Positions 17,384-25,632 of a stretch of DNA of 64,000 bases are shown here, one piece after another. Both the position numbers and the translations under genes were made by a program. The number at the start of each line of letters is the position of its first letter. Position 1 is the stretch's first letter. The notes beneath the pieces are model-generated. The model saw nothing but the letters and a program-made list of their open reading frames with translations. It made no database searches and had not been told where the DNA came from. Source of the stretch: Leeuwenhoekiella blandensis MED217 (lineage in GTDB: Bacteria > Bacteroidota > Bacteroidia > Flavobacteriales > Flavobacteriaceae); assembly GCF_000152985.1 (NCBI RefSeq), contig NZ_CH672395.1:3693823-3757822 (forward strand), in the 5' to 3' direction.

Positions 17384-19966
17384 ATGCCTAAATCAGCAGG
17401 CCTGTTCTTGGCCTTTTTATTAAACTGCCTAACTTTTACTACCGCAATTGCCCAAGATGATTTACCGGTTTCAAACGGTAAGCAATATACTATAGGTGAG
17501 ATATCTGTAGTAGGTGCAAAACAGTATAATGAACAAACGGTTATCGCCTTTACACGTTTAAGAAGCGGAGAGCGCGTGTATTTACCGGGAGACCGCATTA
17601 GTAACGTAATCAAGCGTCTATGGGATCTTGATCTCTTTAGCGACATTAACCTTTATGCTACAATTAATGGTGATGTGGTTGACCTTAAATTTGAAATTGA
17701 GGAAGTACCTGAGTTAAACAAGGTAACCATCAATGGAATCAAAGAGAAGAAAGCTAAGGATATCATCAAAGATAACGACCTTAAAAAAGGCACTAAGGTA
17801 ACCGAAAACCTGATCACTAAAACCAAGTTCTACATTGAGAACAAATACAAAGAGCAAGGTTATCTAAATTCGAAAGTAAGCATTATCACCAGACCAACTT
17901 CTGATACCACAGAGAATTCTAAAGTTGACATGCTGGTTAATGTAAACCTCAGTGATCGTGTTAAGATCGAAGATATTGAATTCATTGGCAACGAGCAGCT
18001 TTCTGACGGAAAACTGCGCAAAGCGATGAAAAATACCAAACGTAAAAACCTTATACGCTTCTGGAAACGCTCTAAGTATATCGCTGAAGATTTTGCTGAA
18101 GACAAAGTTTCTATCGTAGATAAATACAAAGAGCGTGGTTTTAGAGATGCGCGTATTGTCTCTGACACCTTACTTCATACCGGCGATGATTTAATCACCT
18201 TAAAACTAAGCGTTGAAGAGGGTGATAAGTACTATATAGGAGATATTGATTTCTTAGGAAACACAGTATACTCAGATCGTGAACTAGCACGTCAGTTAGG
18301 TCTTGAAAAAGGAGACGTGTACAACGGAGTTTTATTGAAAGAACGTATTTCTGCTGATGGAGATCCTAACGCAGAAGACCTTTCTAACCTATACAAAAAC
18401 AGCGGTTACTTATTCTCTTCTATAAATCCGGTAGAAACCAATGTTGAAAATGATACTATCGATTTTGAAATACGCATTACCGAAGGTAAACTGGCCTATT
18501 TTGACCGTATCACGATCACAGGTAACGACAAGACTAAAGACCGTGTTATTTATCGAAACTTACGTACAAGACCGGGCCAACGCTACAGTCAAGCAGCCGT
18601 CTTACAAACAACGCGTGAATTAGGACAAACAGGATTTTTTGATCCAGAACAACTTAACCCACAATTCCTAAATGCAAATCCGTATGATGGTACAATTGAC
18701 ATCAACTATGCATTAGTTGAACAAGGTGCCAGCCAGATCGAACTACAAGGTGGTTACGGTGGTGGTGGCTTTGTAGGAACACTCGGGCTTTCGTTCAACA
18801 ACTTTTCTATTCAGAATTTATTTAACAAGGATGCTTATCAACCGCTACCTATGGGTGATGGTCAAAAGTTTAGCTTAAGAGCACAAGCAAGTACGTTTTA
18901 TCAAACCTATAGTGCTTCACTTACAGAGCCTTGGTTAGGCGGTAAAAAGCCTGTGCAATTACAAATGAGCTTCTCTCATAGTGTTCAGTATTTATACAAC
19001 TATGGAACGCGTGGTGCAGATGTTGATCGAGATCGCCGCTTCTTAATTACCGGTGGGTCGCTAGGATTAGCTAAACGTCTTGAGGTACCAGATAACTATT
19101 TTACGATCTCACACGCCATAAGCTTTCAGCATTTTGATTTGAAGAATTACAACGTAGGTCTATTTACCTTTGGTAATGGTTCTTCAGAAAACTTAGCCTA
19201 TACCATTGGTATTTCACGTAATGAAGGTGACGTTAACCCTATTTTCCCGAGAACCGGTTCAAAATTCAGCCTTACTGCTAAGCTAACTCCGCCATATTCT
19301 TTATGGAATGGCACCGATTACAAAGAATTAGCAGACGATCGTGCAGCAGCTGTAGAAAACGGAAACAATGATCGCATCGCAGAAATCGATCAAGAGCGCT
19401 TCAACTGGTTAGAGTATTACAAAGTTAAGTTTGAAGGACAATGGTTTACTTCACTTGTAGGTAAATTGGTATTAAGCTCTAAAGTTAATTTTGGTTTCTT
19501 GGGCGCTTATAATAACGATCGTGGTATTCCTCCATTTGACAGGTTCTTCTTAGGTGGTGATGGTCTAGGAGGTTATGCTTTAGATGGTCGTGAGGTTATT
19601 CGATTAAGAGGTTATCCTAACCAATCGGTTGTTCCTTTAGATCGTGATGAAGCAAGTACTTTAAACGGAAACACAGGTGCAACGATTTTTAATAAATTTG
19701 AATTTGAGTTGAGATATCCTATCACCTTAAAACCATCAGCATCTATTTATGCATTGATGTTTGCCGAGGCAGGATCATCATTTGACAATTTTAGAGATTA
19801 TAATCCGTTCTTAATGAACAGATCAGCCGGAGCCGGTGTACGTATCTATATGCCAGCATTTGGTTTATTAGGTATCGACTTTGGTTACGGGTTTGATCCT
19901 ATTCCTGGTACCGTTGGAGGTCCTAACGGCTGGGAAACACACTTTATAATTGGACAACAATTTTAA
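17384..19966 (+). CDS. bamA: Outer membrane protein assembly factor BamA
   Basis: An 860-residue Omp85 protein that inserts beta-barrels into the outer membrane. From the ATG at 17384 the protein begins with a signal peptide (MPKSAGLFLAFLLNCLTFTTAIAQ). POTRA repeats follow to about residue 430, then a 16-strand-type barrel. GGDGLGGYALDGREVIRLRGYP is the loop-6 region with the RGY version of the conserved motif, and the protein ends in Phe (FIIGQQF) as outer-membrane proteins do. Reading from 17255 would overlap uppS by 125 bp and lose the signal peptide, so I reject it. Two Skp-like chaperone genes follow. Confidence 0.97.
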   Translation: MPKSAGLFLAFLLNCLTFTTAIAQDDLPVSNGKQYTIGEISVVGAKQYNEQTVIAFTRLRSGERVYLPGDRISNVIKRLWDLDLFSDINLYATINGDVVDLKFEIEEVPELNKVTINGIKEKKAKDIIKDNDLKKGTKVTENLITKTKFYIENKYKEQGYLNSKVSIITRPTSDTTENSKVDMLVNVNLSDRVKIEDIEFIGNEQLSDGKLRKAMKNTKRKNLIRFWKRSKYIAEDFAEDKVSIVDKYKERGFRDARIVSDTLLHTGDDLITLKLSVEEGDKYYIGDIDFLGNTVYSDRELARQLGLEKGDVYNGVLLKERISADGDPNAEDLSNLYKNSGYLFSSINPVETNVENDTIDFEIRITEGKLAYFDRITITGNDKTKDRVIYRNLRTRPGQRYSQAAVLQTTRELGQTGFFDPEQLNPQFLNANPYDGTIDINYALVEQGASQIELQGGYGGGGFVGTLGLSFNNFSIQNLFNKDAYQPLPMGDGQKFSLRAQASTFYQTYSASLTEPWLGGKKPVQLQMSFSHSVQYLYNYGTRGADVDRDRRFLITGGSLGLAKRLEVPDNYFTISHAISFQHFDLKNYNVGLFTFGNGSSENLAYTIGISRNEGDVNPIFPRTGSKFSLTAKLTPPYSLWNGTDYKELADDRAAAVENGNNDRIAEIDQERFNWLEYYKVKFEGQWFTSLVGKLVLSSKVNFGFLGAYNNDRGIPPFDRFFLGGDGLGGYALDGREVIRLRGYPNQSVVPLDRDEASTLNGNTGATIFNKFEFELRYPITLKPSASIYALMFAEAGSSFDNFRDYNPFLMNRSAGAGVRIYMPAFGLLGIDFGYGFDPIPGTVGGPNGWETHFIIGQQF

Positions 19967-19993
19967 TTTGGCACGATATTTTCTAATATCCTA

Positions 19994-20809
19994 ATGCGTA
20001 TGAAAACCAACGTTATTTTTCTTAGTATCGCCCTCTTGATTTTTGGGCTTACCGCAGAAGCACAACGTAGTATTCGTATAGGGTATGTAGATATGAATTA
20101 TATCTTAGAAAATGTTCCCGAATATCAAGAAGCGCAAGCGCAGTTAGACAACCGCGTGGCGCAATGGAAAAACGAGATAGAGAAAAGGAACAAAGAGATC
20201 GCACAGATGAGAAAAACTCTAGATAATGAGCGCGTGCTGCTCACTCAAGAGTTGATAGAAGAGCGAGAAGATGAGATAAAGTTTGTTGAAAATGAAGTTT
20301 TAGAATATCAACAAAAGCGTTTTGGACCTAATGGAGATTTGATGAAGCAGCGCAGCATTTTAGTTGAGCCTATTCAAGATCAGGTATTTAATGCGGTTCA
20401 AGAGATTGCAGAAGCAAGACAATATGACTTTGTGTTAGACAAATCTTCAGACCTTGTAATGCTTTATGCTAATAAAAGACACGATATTAGCGATCAGATT
20501 TTATTGAGCATTAAGCGTTCTGCAAAACGTACACAAGTAAATTCTAGAGCTGATAAAGAAGAATTGAAAAGAGATGAAGCCTTAACTTTAGATCAAGTTA
20601 ACGAGCGTGAAGAACGCGAGGCAGAGGCTCAAGCACAACAAAGCGAGCGTGAACGTATCATCGCAGAGCGTAAAGCAACTCGGGATTCGATTCAAGCAGC
20701 GCGTAAAGCAGAATATGAAGCACGCAGACAAAAGCTTTTAGAAGATCGTCAACGCAGAAGAGATTCGATCTTAGAGGCTAGAAAAAAAGTAAAAGATTCT
20801 ATAAATTAA
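19994..20809 (+). CDS. OmpH/Skp-family periplasmic chaperone with long charged tail
   Basis: A 271-residue exported protein (signal peptide ending TAEAQ). Residues about 25-175 form the Skp/OmpH core: IRIGYVDMNYILENVPEYQEAQAQL, a long coiled coil, then VLDKSSDLVMLYANKRHDISDQIL. Unlike the paralogue downstream, it continues with about 90 highly charged, coiled-coil residues. These repeat a (K/R)DSI(Q/L/N) unit three times (TRDSIQAARK, RRDSILEARK, VKDSIN). It follows bamA by 27 bp. The likely role is to escort unfolded outer-membrane proteins to BamA; the tail's role is unknown. Confidence 0.9.
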   Translation: MRMKTNVIFLSIALLIFGLTAEAQRSIRIGYVDMNYILENVPEYQEAQAQLDNRVAQWKNEIEKRNKEIAQMRKTLDNERVLLTQELIEEREDEIKFVENEVLEYQQKRFGPNGDLMKQRSILVEPIQDQVFNAVQEIAEARQYDFVLDKSSDLVMLYANKRHDISDQILLSIKRSAKRTQVNSRADKEELKRDEALTLDQVNEREEREAEAQAQQSERERIIAERKATRDSIQAARKAEYEARRQKLLEDRQRRRDSILEARKKVKDSIN

Positions 20810-20876
20810 ACCTTGCCAACAGGTCATAATTGGCAGCAGTAAAACTTAAATAATTATAACACTTAATATTACTAAA

Positions 20877-21389
20877 ATGAAACACGTTAAAACCCTAGTT
20901 GTAGCCTTAGCTTTAATATTAGGAACAACAGGATTTGTTCAGGCTCAAGATTCTAAAGTAGCACATATTGCCACTCAAGAATTGTTAACTTCTATGCCAG
21001 AATATAAGCAGGCTCAAGCTGATTTAGAGAAACTACAAAACTCTTATGATGCTGAGATGAACACTATGGCAAATGAGCTTAAAAAGACTATGGAGCGTTA
21101 TGGTAATGAGGCTCAAAGTCAAACTGACGAAACAAATCTTCAACGCCAGGCTGAAGTAGAGCAAACTCGTAATAAAATTATGGAGTATCGTCAAAATGCG
21201 CTTAGAGACTTACAAAAGAAAGAATCTGAAGCATTACAGCCTATTGTAGAAAAAGCACGTACAGCGATTCAAAAAGTTGCTAGAGCAAAAGGATATAAAT
21301 ATGTTCTTGACAGCACTACCGGTACTGGTCTTATTTTAGCTGACGGTTACGATCTAATGGCTGACGTTAAAAAAGAATTAGGCATCTAA
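20877..21389 (+). CDS. OmpH/Skp-family periplasmic chaperone
   Basis: A 170-residue exported chaperone with signal peptide MKHVKTLVVALALILGTTGFVQAQ. The core reads KVAHIATQELLTSMPEYKQAQADL, a central coiled coil, and a C-terminal KGYKYVLDSTTGTGLILADGYDLM. It is the short, standard-length partner of the upstream 271-residue paralogue and is probably in the same unit (67 bp apart). A strong terminator follows at 21415-21447. Confidence 0.92.
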   Translation: MKHVKTLVVALALILGTTGFVQAQDSKVAHIATQELLTSMPEYKQAQADLEKLQNSYDAEMNTMANELKKTMERYGNEAQSQTDETNLQRQAEVEQTRNKIMEYRQNALRDLQKKESEALQPIVEKARTAIQKVARAKGYKYVLDSTTGTGLILADGYDLMADVKKELGI

Positions 21390-21414
21390 TCCTTTAAATG
21401 TCTCACAAATTTTT

Positions 21415-21447
21415 AAAAGCCCTTCTGTTGATTCAGAAGGGCTTTTT
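21415..21447 (+). terminator. Intrinsic terminator after the ompH pair
   Basis: A 13-bp perfect stem, AAAAGCCCTTCTG (21415-21427) with CAGAAGGGCTTTT (21434-21446), has a 6-nt loop and a U-tract. The last T is the first base of the murI -7 box. Confidence 0.92.
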
Positions 21448-21454
21448 ATATTTG
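21447..21454 (+). promoter_or_regulatory. murI: Predicted murI -7 box, 4 bp before the start codon
   Basis: TATATTTG (21447-21454) matches the -7 consensus exactly and is separated from the murI ATG (21459) by only AGCC. Transcription should therefore begin at or within a base or two of the start codon. Upstream spacing to a -33 element is poor (TTG at 21428, in the terminator loop, 16 nt away). Confidence 0.5.
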
Positions 21455-21458
21455 AGCC

Positions 21459-22250
21459 ATGCAAAACAAACGACCTATTGGTGTATTTGATAGCGGTGTT
21501 GGTGGCACTTCGATCTGGAAAGAAATCGTAGCGAAACTTCCTTATGAAGACAGCATCTATCTCGCAGACATTAAGAATGCACCCTACGGTGAACGTTCTA
21601 AGGAGGAGATCATCGCGCTTTCAGTAAAAAACACTGAATATCTTATAGATCAAGGTTGTAAAATCATTGTCGTAGCCTGTAACACTGCTACTACAAACGC
21701 TATCGATGTGCTACGTGCCAATTATGACATCCCGTTTATTGGGATTGAACCTGCAATAAAACCTGCAGCTTTAGCCTCAAAAACAAAAGCCATTGGCATA
21801 CTTGCTACAAAAGGAACATTAAGCAGTGCTTTATTTGCCCGTACTTCTAGTTTATATACTAGCGAACTCAACGTTGTAGAAGTCATAGGAAAAGGCCTCG
21901 TTGAGCTTATAGAAGCCGGAAAACTACATACTGAAAAACTCTTCAATCTATTGAAGAGCTATATAGAACCGATGCTTGCACAAAATATAGACTATCTTGT
22001 TTTGGGCTGTAGCCATTACCCGTATCTTATTCCGGTCTTAAAAAAAATACTTCCAGAACACATTCAAATCATTGACAGCGGCCAGGCTGTAGCAAAGCAA
22101 ACCGAACGCGTTTTAGGAGCAAACCAACTTTTGAGCCAGGTTGACCAATTTGGTAAGCACAAGCTTTACAGCAATGCATCTATTGAAATTTTAGAAGCAC
22201 TTACTAAAGAGCTTCAAGTGGAGAAAGAAGTAAAATATCTAGCTTTTTAA
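21459..22250 (+). CDS. murI: Glutamate racemase
   Basis: A 263-residue cofactor-independent racemase making D-glutamate for peptidoglycan. The two catalytic cysteines lie in VACNTATTNA and LGCSHYPYL. The N-terminal FDSGVGGTSIW and the APYGERSKEEI stretch are also intact. The start is fixed by the conserved RPIGVFDSGVGG beginning a few residues in. It converges on porP with only 2 bp between stop codons, and I found no terminator there. Confidence 0.96.
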   Translation: MQNKRPIGVFDSGVGGTSIWKEIVAKLPYEDSIYLADIKNAPYGERSKEEIIALSVKNTEYLIDQGCKIIVVACNTATTNAIDVLRANYDIPFIGIEPAIKPAALASKTKAIGILATKGTLSSALFARTSSLYTSELNVVEVIGKGLVELIEAGKLHTEKLFNLLKSYIEPMLAQNIDYLVLGCSHYPYLIPVLKKILPEHIQIIDSGQAVAKQTERVLGANQLLSQVDQFGKHKLYSNASIEILEALTKELQVEKEVKYLAF

Positions 22251-22252
22251 GT

Positions 22253-23245
22253 TTATTGATTCACCGCCGGACAGTTGCATTCGTAAGGTTCGCGACGCAC
22301 ACCAAAATCATAACCTAACGTGATTTGATGGAAACCATTTGCGAGAACAATATCGTTGCGCTGATAGGTATAGGTATAGCCAACTAAAAACCGCTTATAA
22401 GTCACCCCTAAAAATGGCGTGATGTATTGTGATTTTTGACTTTCAACACTTCCATCGCTATTGAGGTACTGGGCACCGTCCAGATTTCTACGGTAGGAAA
22501 GACCTCCCCAGAGTTTACCCCAATCAAACTTACGATACACTTTTCCGTTAATATCTATGGATACTTCTTGGGTTTCATCAGTCGCTTGAAACATCACAGA
22601 AGGTTCGTAACTCCAAGGGCTATTCAGTTTACTAAAAACATATCCGGCAGAAGCCAGATACCTACGCTGGTTTGTAGATTCGAGCGCCGTAAACATGGCT
22701 CTACTGCGCGGTAAAACATTTTTAACGGTAGCATGTGCCCAAAAATCAAGAAAGTAATACGACATCCCAATATCTACATTAAAGTAATTATCGGTTTGAC
22801 TGCCACCACTAATGATGGGATCAAAATCGGTAAGATCAAAACTACTCTCGTCTAAGGTATTTTGCATCACTCCAACACTTACTCCAAAAGAAAGCTGATT
22901 GAGGTCAACATAGTTACGTGACAAAAGCAAATGATAAGCAAAAGTACCGTATACTCCGCGCTGAGAAAAATTTCCATTTTCATCAGAAAAAAGCTGCATT
23001 CCTAAACCTACCTTCTCGCCTACACGCCCGTTAATTGCAGCGGTATAAAGATTAGGCGCATCTTCAACATCAAACCATTGTTGACGCCCTGTAAGTCGTA
23101 TTTGATTAGCATTTGCAGCACCTGCCATAGAGGGGTGAAGCAAATAAAGATTTTCTGTTAGGTAATCCCAATATACCGGTATGCCTTCTTGCGCCTTACC
23201 GTAAAAACCACACAATAAGCAAATTAAGAATAGAACTTTTTTCAA
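22253..23245 (-). CDS. PorP/SprF-family type IX secretion system membrane protein
   Basis: A 330-residue outer-membrane barrel with signal peptide KKVLFLICLLCGFYGKAQ. Family signatures include PVYWDYLTENLYLLHPSMAGAANANQIRLTGRQQW near the N-terminus, then GLGMQLFSDENG and KRFLVGYTYTY near the end. PorP/SprF proteins associate with T9SS and help secrete or attach particular substrates. The start codon is TTG (23245-23243): no in-frame ATG precedes the signal peptide. The second-to-last residues (YECNCPAVNQ) carry two Cys. It is convergent with murI and divergent from the Nfu gene. Confidence 0.88.
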   Translation of the reverse strand: MKKVLFLICLLCGFYGKAQEGIPVYWDYLTENLYLLHPSMAGAANANQIRLTGRQQWFDVEDAPNLYTAAINGRVGEKVGLGMQLFSDENGNFSQRGVYGTFAYHLLLSRNYVDLNQLSFGVSVGVMQNTLDESSFDLTDFDPIISGGSQTDNYFNVDIGMSYYFLDFWAHATVKNVLPRSRAMFTALESTNQRRYLASAGYVFSKLNSPWSYEPSVMFQATDETQEVSIDINGKVYRKFDWGKLWGGLSYRRNLDGAQYLNSDGSVESQKSQYITPFLGVTYKRFLVGYTYTYQRNDIVLANGFHQITLGYDFGVRREPYECNCPAVNQ

Positions 23246-23366
23246 AATAACCTTGGGCTGTTTAATGCTTAAATTTTATTTGTGTTAACCCTGTAAATCT
23301 AAATAAATAATATAAGGAGTTGGCATGATACACGACTAAAAAAAGAGTCACGACTTATAAATTAGC

Positions 23367-23374
23367 TAAATTTG
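23367..23374 (+). promoter_or_regulatory. Predicted -7 box of the Nfu gene
   Basis: TAAATTTG (23367-23374) matches TAnnTTTG and lies 14 bp before the ATG at 23389, implying a leader of only about 10 nt. No -33 partner is evident. Confidence 0.5.
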
Positions 23375-23388
23375 CACAAAATTGAATC

Positions 23389-24294
23389 ATGAGCACTTTT
23401 AATATAACCATAGAACCTACATCAAATCCTGCGATAAAGAAATTCCAGGCAAATTCGTTTCTTGTTGATCACAACAGTTATGAATTTAAAAACATTGATG
23501 AAGCCAAAAATTCGCCACTGGCGCAACAACTTTTTTACCTTCCATTCGTAAAAACGGTTTATATCTCACAAAATTTTATTGCGATTGAAAAATTCAATAT
23601 CGTAGAATGGATCGACATTCAAGATGAGCTTTCTGCGCAAATTGAAAACTTTTTAAATGACAACGGGGTTGTTATTATTGAAGATGCAACTTCAGTCAAA
23701 AAAGTTCCTGTAACGGTCTATGCCGAAAGCACACCGAATCCTGCGGTTTTAAAGTTTGTAACCAATAAGAAAATCGTTACTGAAACTTTAGAATTCAAAA
23801 ACATTGACGAGGCTAAAAACGCACCACTTGCGCTTGCACTGTTTCATTTTCCTTTTGTAAAGGAAGTGTTTATGGATTCTAACTACGTGAGTGTTCAAAA
23901 ATATGATGTTGCTGAATGGGACGACGTTTTTCAAGAAGTGCGTGAGTTTATCAAAACCTATATTGAAGAAGGAAAAGAGATCATTTCTGAAAACTTCAAA
24001 AAAACACCACAAGCTGTTGAAGAGCAAAAAGAAGTAGAATTTGAAGCGATGGACGACACGTCAAAAGAAATCGCAAACATTATTGAAGAATATGTAAAGC
24101 CTGCTGTAGCTAGTGATGGCGGTAATATTCTTTTTAAACATTATGATCCCGAATCAAAAAATGTGAAAGTTATTTTACAAGGCGCTTGCAGCGGATGCCC
24201 TTCTTCAACTTTTACCCTAAAAAACGGAATCGAGAATATGCTTAAAGAAATGCTACGCGGAAAAATCAACAGCGTAGAAGCCATAAACGGTTAA
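23389..24294 (+). CDS. NifU/Nfu-type iron-sulfur carrier with duplicated N-terminal domain
   Basis: A 301-residue iron-sulfur cluster carrier. The C-terminal NifU domain (about 220-301) has GACSGCPSSTFTLKNGIE with the cluster-binding CxxC. The N-terminal Nfu_N domain occurs twice in tandem: residues about 4-90 (IEPTSNPAIKKFQANSFL...NSPLAQQLFYLPFVKTVYIS) and about 107-190 (AESTPNPAVLKFVTNKKI...NAPLALALFHFPFVKEVFMD). Single Nfu_N-NifU proteins are the usual form elsewhere. The double form suggests a larger client or partner surface. Dodecin follows 85 bp later. Confidence 0.93.
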   Translation: MSTFNITIEPTSNPAIKKFQANSFLVDHNSYEFKNIDEAKNSPLAQQLFYLPFVKTVYISQNFIAIEKFNIVEWIDIQDELSAQIENFLNDNGVVIIEDATSVKKVPVTVYAESTPNPAVLKFVTNKKIVTETLEFKNIDEAKNAPLALALFHFPFVKEVFMDSNYVSVQKYDVAEWDDVFQEVREFIKTYIEEGKEIISENFKKTPQAVEEQKEVEFEAMDDTSKEIANIIEEYVKPAVASDGGNILFKHYDPESKNVKVILQGACSGCPSSTFTLKNGIENMLKEMLRGKINSVEAING

Positions 24295-24379
24295 CACATT
24301 AACAACAAATTGATTTTTAAAACCGTCTAAATTATCGTATCTTCAAATTTCGACTTAGAAATTAACTAAACTAATAATT

Positions 24380-24580
24380 ATGGCAGTTTTAAAAGTAATC
24401 GAAGTATTGGCAAGCTCAAACAAAAGTTGGGAACAAGCCACAGCAAATGCTGTAAAGGAAGCTTCAAAAACAATAAAAAATATTCGTTCGGTATATGTAA
24501 ATGAGCAAAGTGCTGTAGTTACAGGCGATACCGTTTCAGAATTTAGAGTGAATGTAAAAATCACTTTTGAAGTAAAATAA
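24380..24580 (+). CDS. Dodecin family flavin-binding protein
   Basis: A 66-residue protein matching dodecin in size and pattern (MAVLKVIEVLASSNKSWEQA, then IKNIRSVYVNEQSAVV). Dodecins assemble into 12-mers that store or buffer flavins; the tryptophan in KSWEQA is the expected flavin-stacking residue. A strong terminator follows at 24602-24627. A separate promoter is not obvious. Confidence 0.92.
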   Translation: MAVLKVIEVLASSNKSWEQATANAVKEASKTIKNIRSVYVNEQSAVVTGDTVSEFRVNVKITFEVK

Positions 24581-24601
24581 TTGGCACTCATATAGCCTTT
24601 G

Positions 24602-24627
24602 AAAATCCCGCAGTAGCGGGATTTTTT
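24602..24627 (+). terminator. Intrinsic terminator after dodecin
   Basis: AAAATCCCGC (24602-24611) pairs perfectly with GCGGGATTTT (24616-24625) around the loop AGTA, with a U-tract following. Confidence 0.92.
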
Positions 24628-24770
24628 ATTTCACACTAATATCGAATAATTATTAAAAATAGATTTCGCATCCCAAGTATTAAGGCTTTAACAATTAACG
24701 ATATTTAAACATTCGGTTTTTTTATTTACGCTCATTATCTGTGACCTTTGCATAAACTAAAAGATTTTAT

Positions 24771-25628
24771 ATGGATTTTGACATTACCCAATGGGAAGAC
24801 TACGCCAATAAATTTGGTACAAAAATTATAGATTTTATACCAAGTCTGATAGGTGCTATTTTAACACTACTTATCGGTTTTTACATCATCAAACTCATCA
24901 ACCGTCTGGTAAAGAAGTTTTTTGACAAAAAGGATTATGATGTAACTCTTGAGAAATTCATTGCAGATTTGATCAATTGGACTTTAAAAATACTACTCTT
25001 TGTTTTGGTTGTCACACAACTTGGTGTTGAGTCTGCATCGCTCGTTGCTGTAATTGGTGCCGCAGGTTTAGCTATTGGTCTGGCACTTCAAGGTTCTTTA
25101 TCAAACTTTGCAGGAGGTGTTTTAATTCTTTTATTGCGTCCGTTTAAAGTAGGCGATTGGATCTCTGCTCAAGGTGTTGACGGTTCTGTAAAGGAAATCT
25201 CGATTTTTAATACGCGTCTCATCACCTTCGGAAATCAGGAAGCTGTAATCCCTAATGGAAAACTTTCTAACGATAATATCATCAACTACTCTTCATTAGG
25301 CGTAAGAAGAAACGCGCAAACCTGGGGAATCTCTTATGATAGTGATATCAAATTGGCTAAAGATATTTTACTAGAACTCGTAAATGAACAAGAGACTGTA
25401 CTTCACGATCCACACCCAGAACCGATGATCGTTGTTACAGAACTTGCAGATAGTTCTGTAAATATGTCGTTACGTTTCTGGGCAACTAATGATGATTACT
25501 GGGCATTACACTGGTATATTCTTGAAGAAGGTAAAAGACGTCTTGAAGATAAAGGTATTGTTATCCCATTTCCACAACGCGATGTACACGTGTTTAATGA
25601 AAGTGGAGCTACTTTTTCTGGGAAATAA
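24771..25628 (+). CDS. Small-conductance mechanosensitive channel, MscS family
   Basis: A 285-residue channel relieving osmotic downshock. There are three membrane helices (about 20-45, 65-85, 90-120). The third, pore-lining, contains the Gly/Ala-rich GAAGLAIGLALQGSLSNFAGGVLILLLRPFKVGD signature in overlapping parts. The beta domain (PNGKLSNDNIINYS) and cytoplasmic cage follow, ending FPQRDVHVF. It converges on tsaB with 4 bp between stops. Its terminator hairpin appears to lie inside tsaB (25681-25713). Confidence 0.94.
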   Translation: MDFDITQWEDYANKFGTKIIDFIPSLIGAILTLLIGFYIIKLINRLVKKFFDKKDYDVTLEKFIADLINWTLKILLFVLVVTQLGVESASLVAVIGAAGLAIGLALQGSLSNFAGGVLILLLRPFKVGDWISAQGVDGSVKEISIFNTRLITFGNQEAVIPNGKLSNDNIINYSSLGVRRNAQTWGISYDSDIKLAKDILLELVNEQETVLHDPHPEPMIVVTELADSSVNMSLRFWATNDDYWALHWYILEEGKRRLEDKGIVIPFPQRDVHVFNESGATFSGK

Positions 25629-25632
25629 GGCG

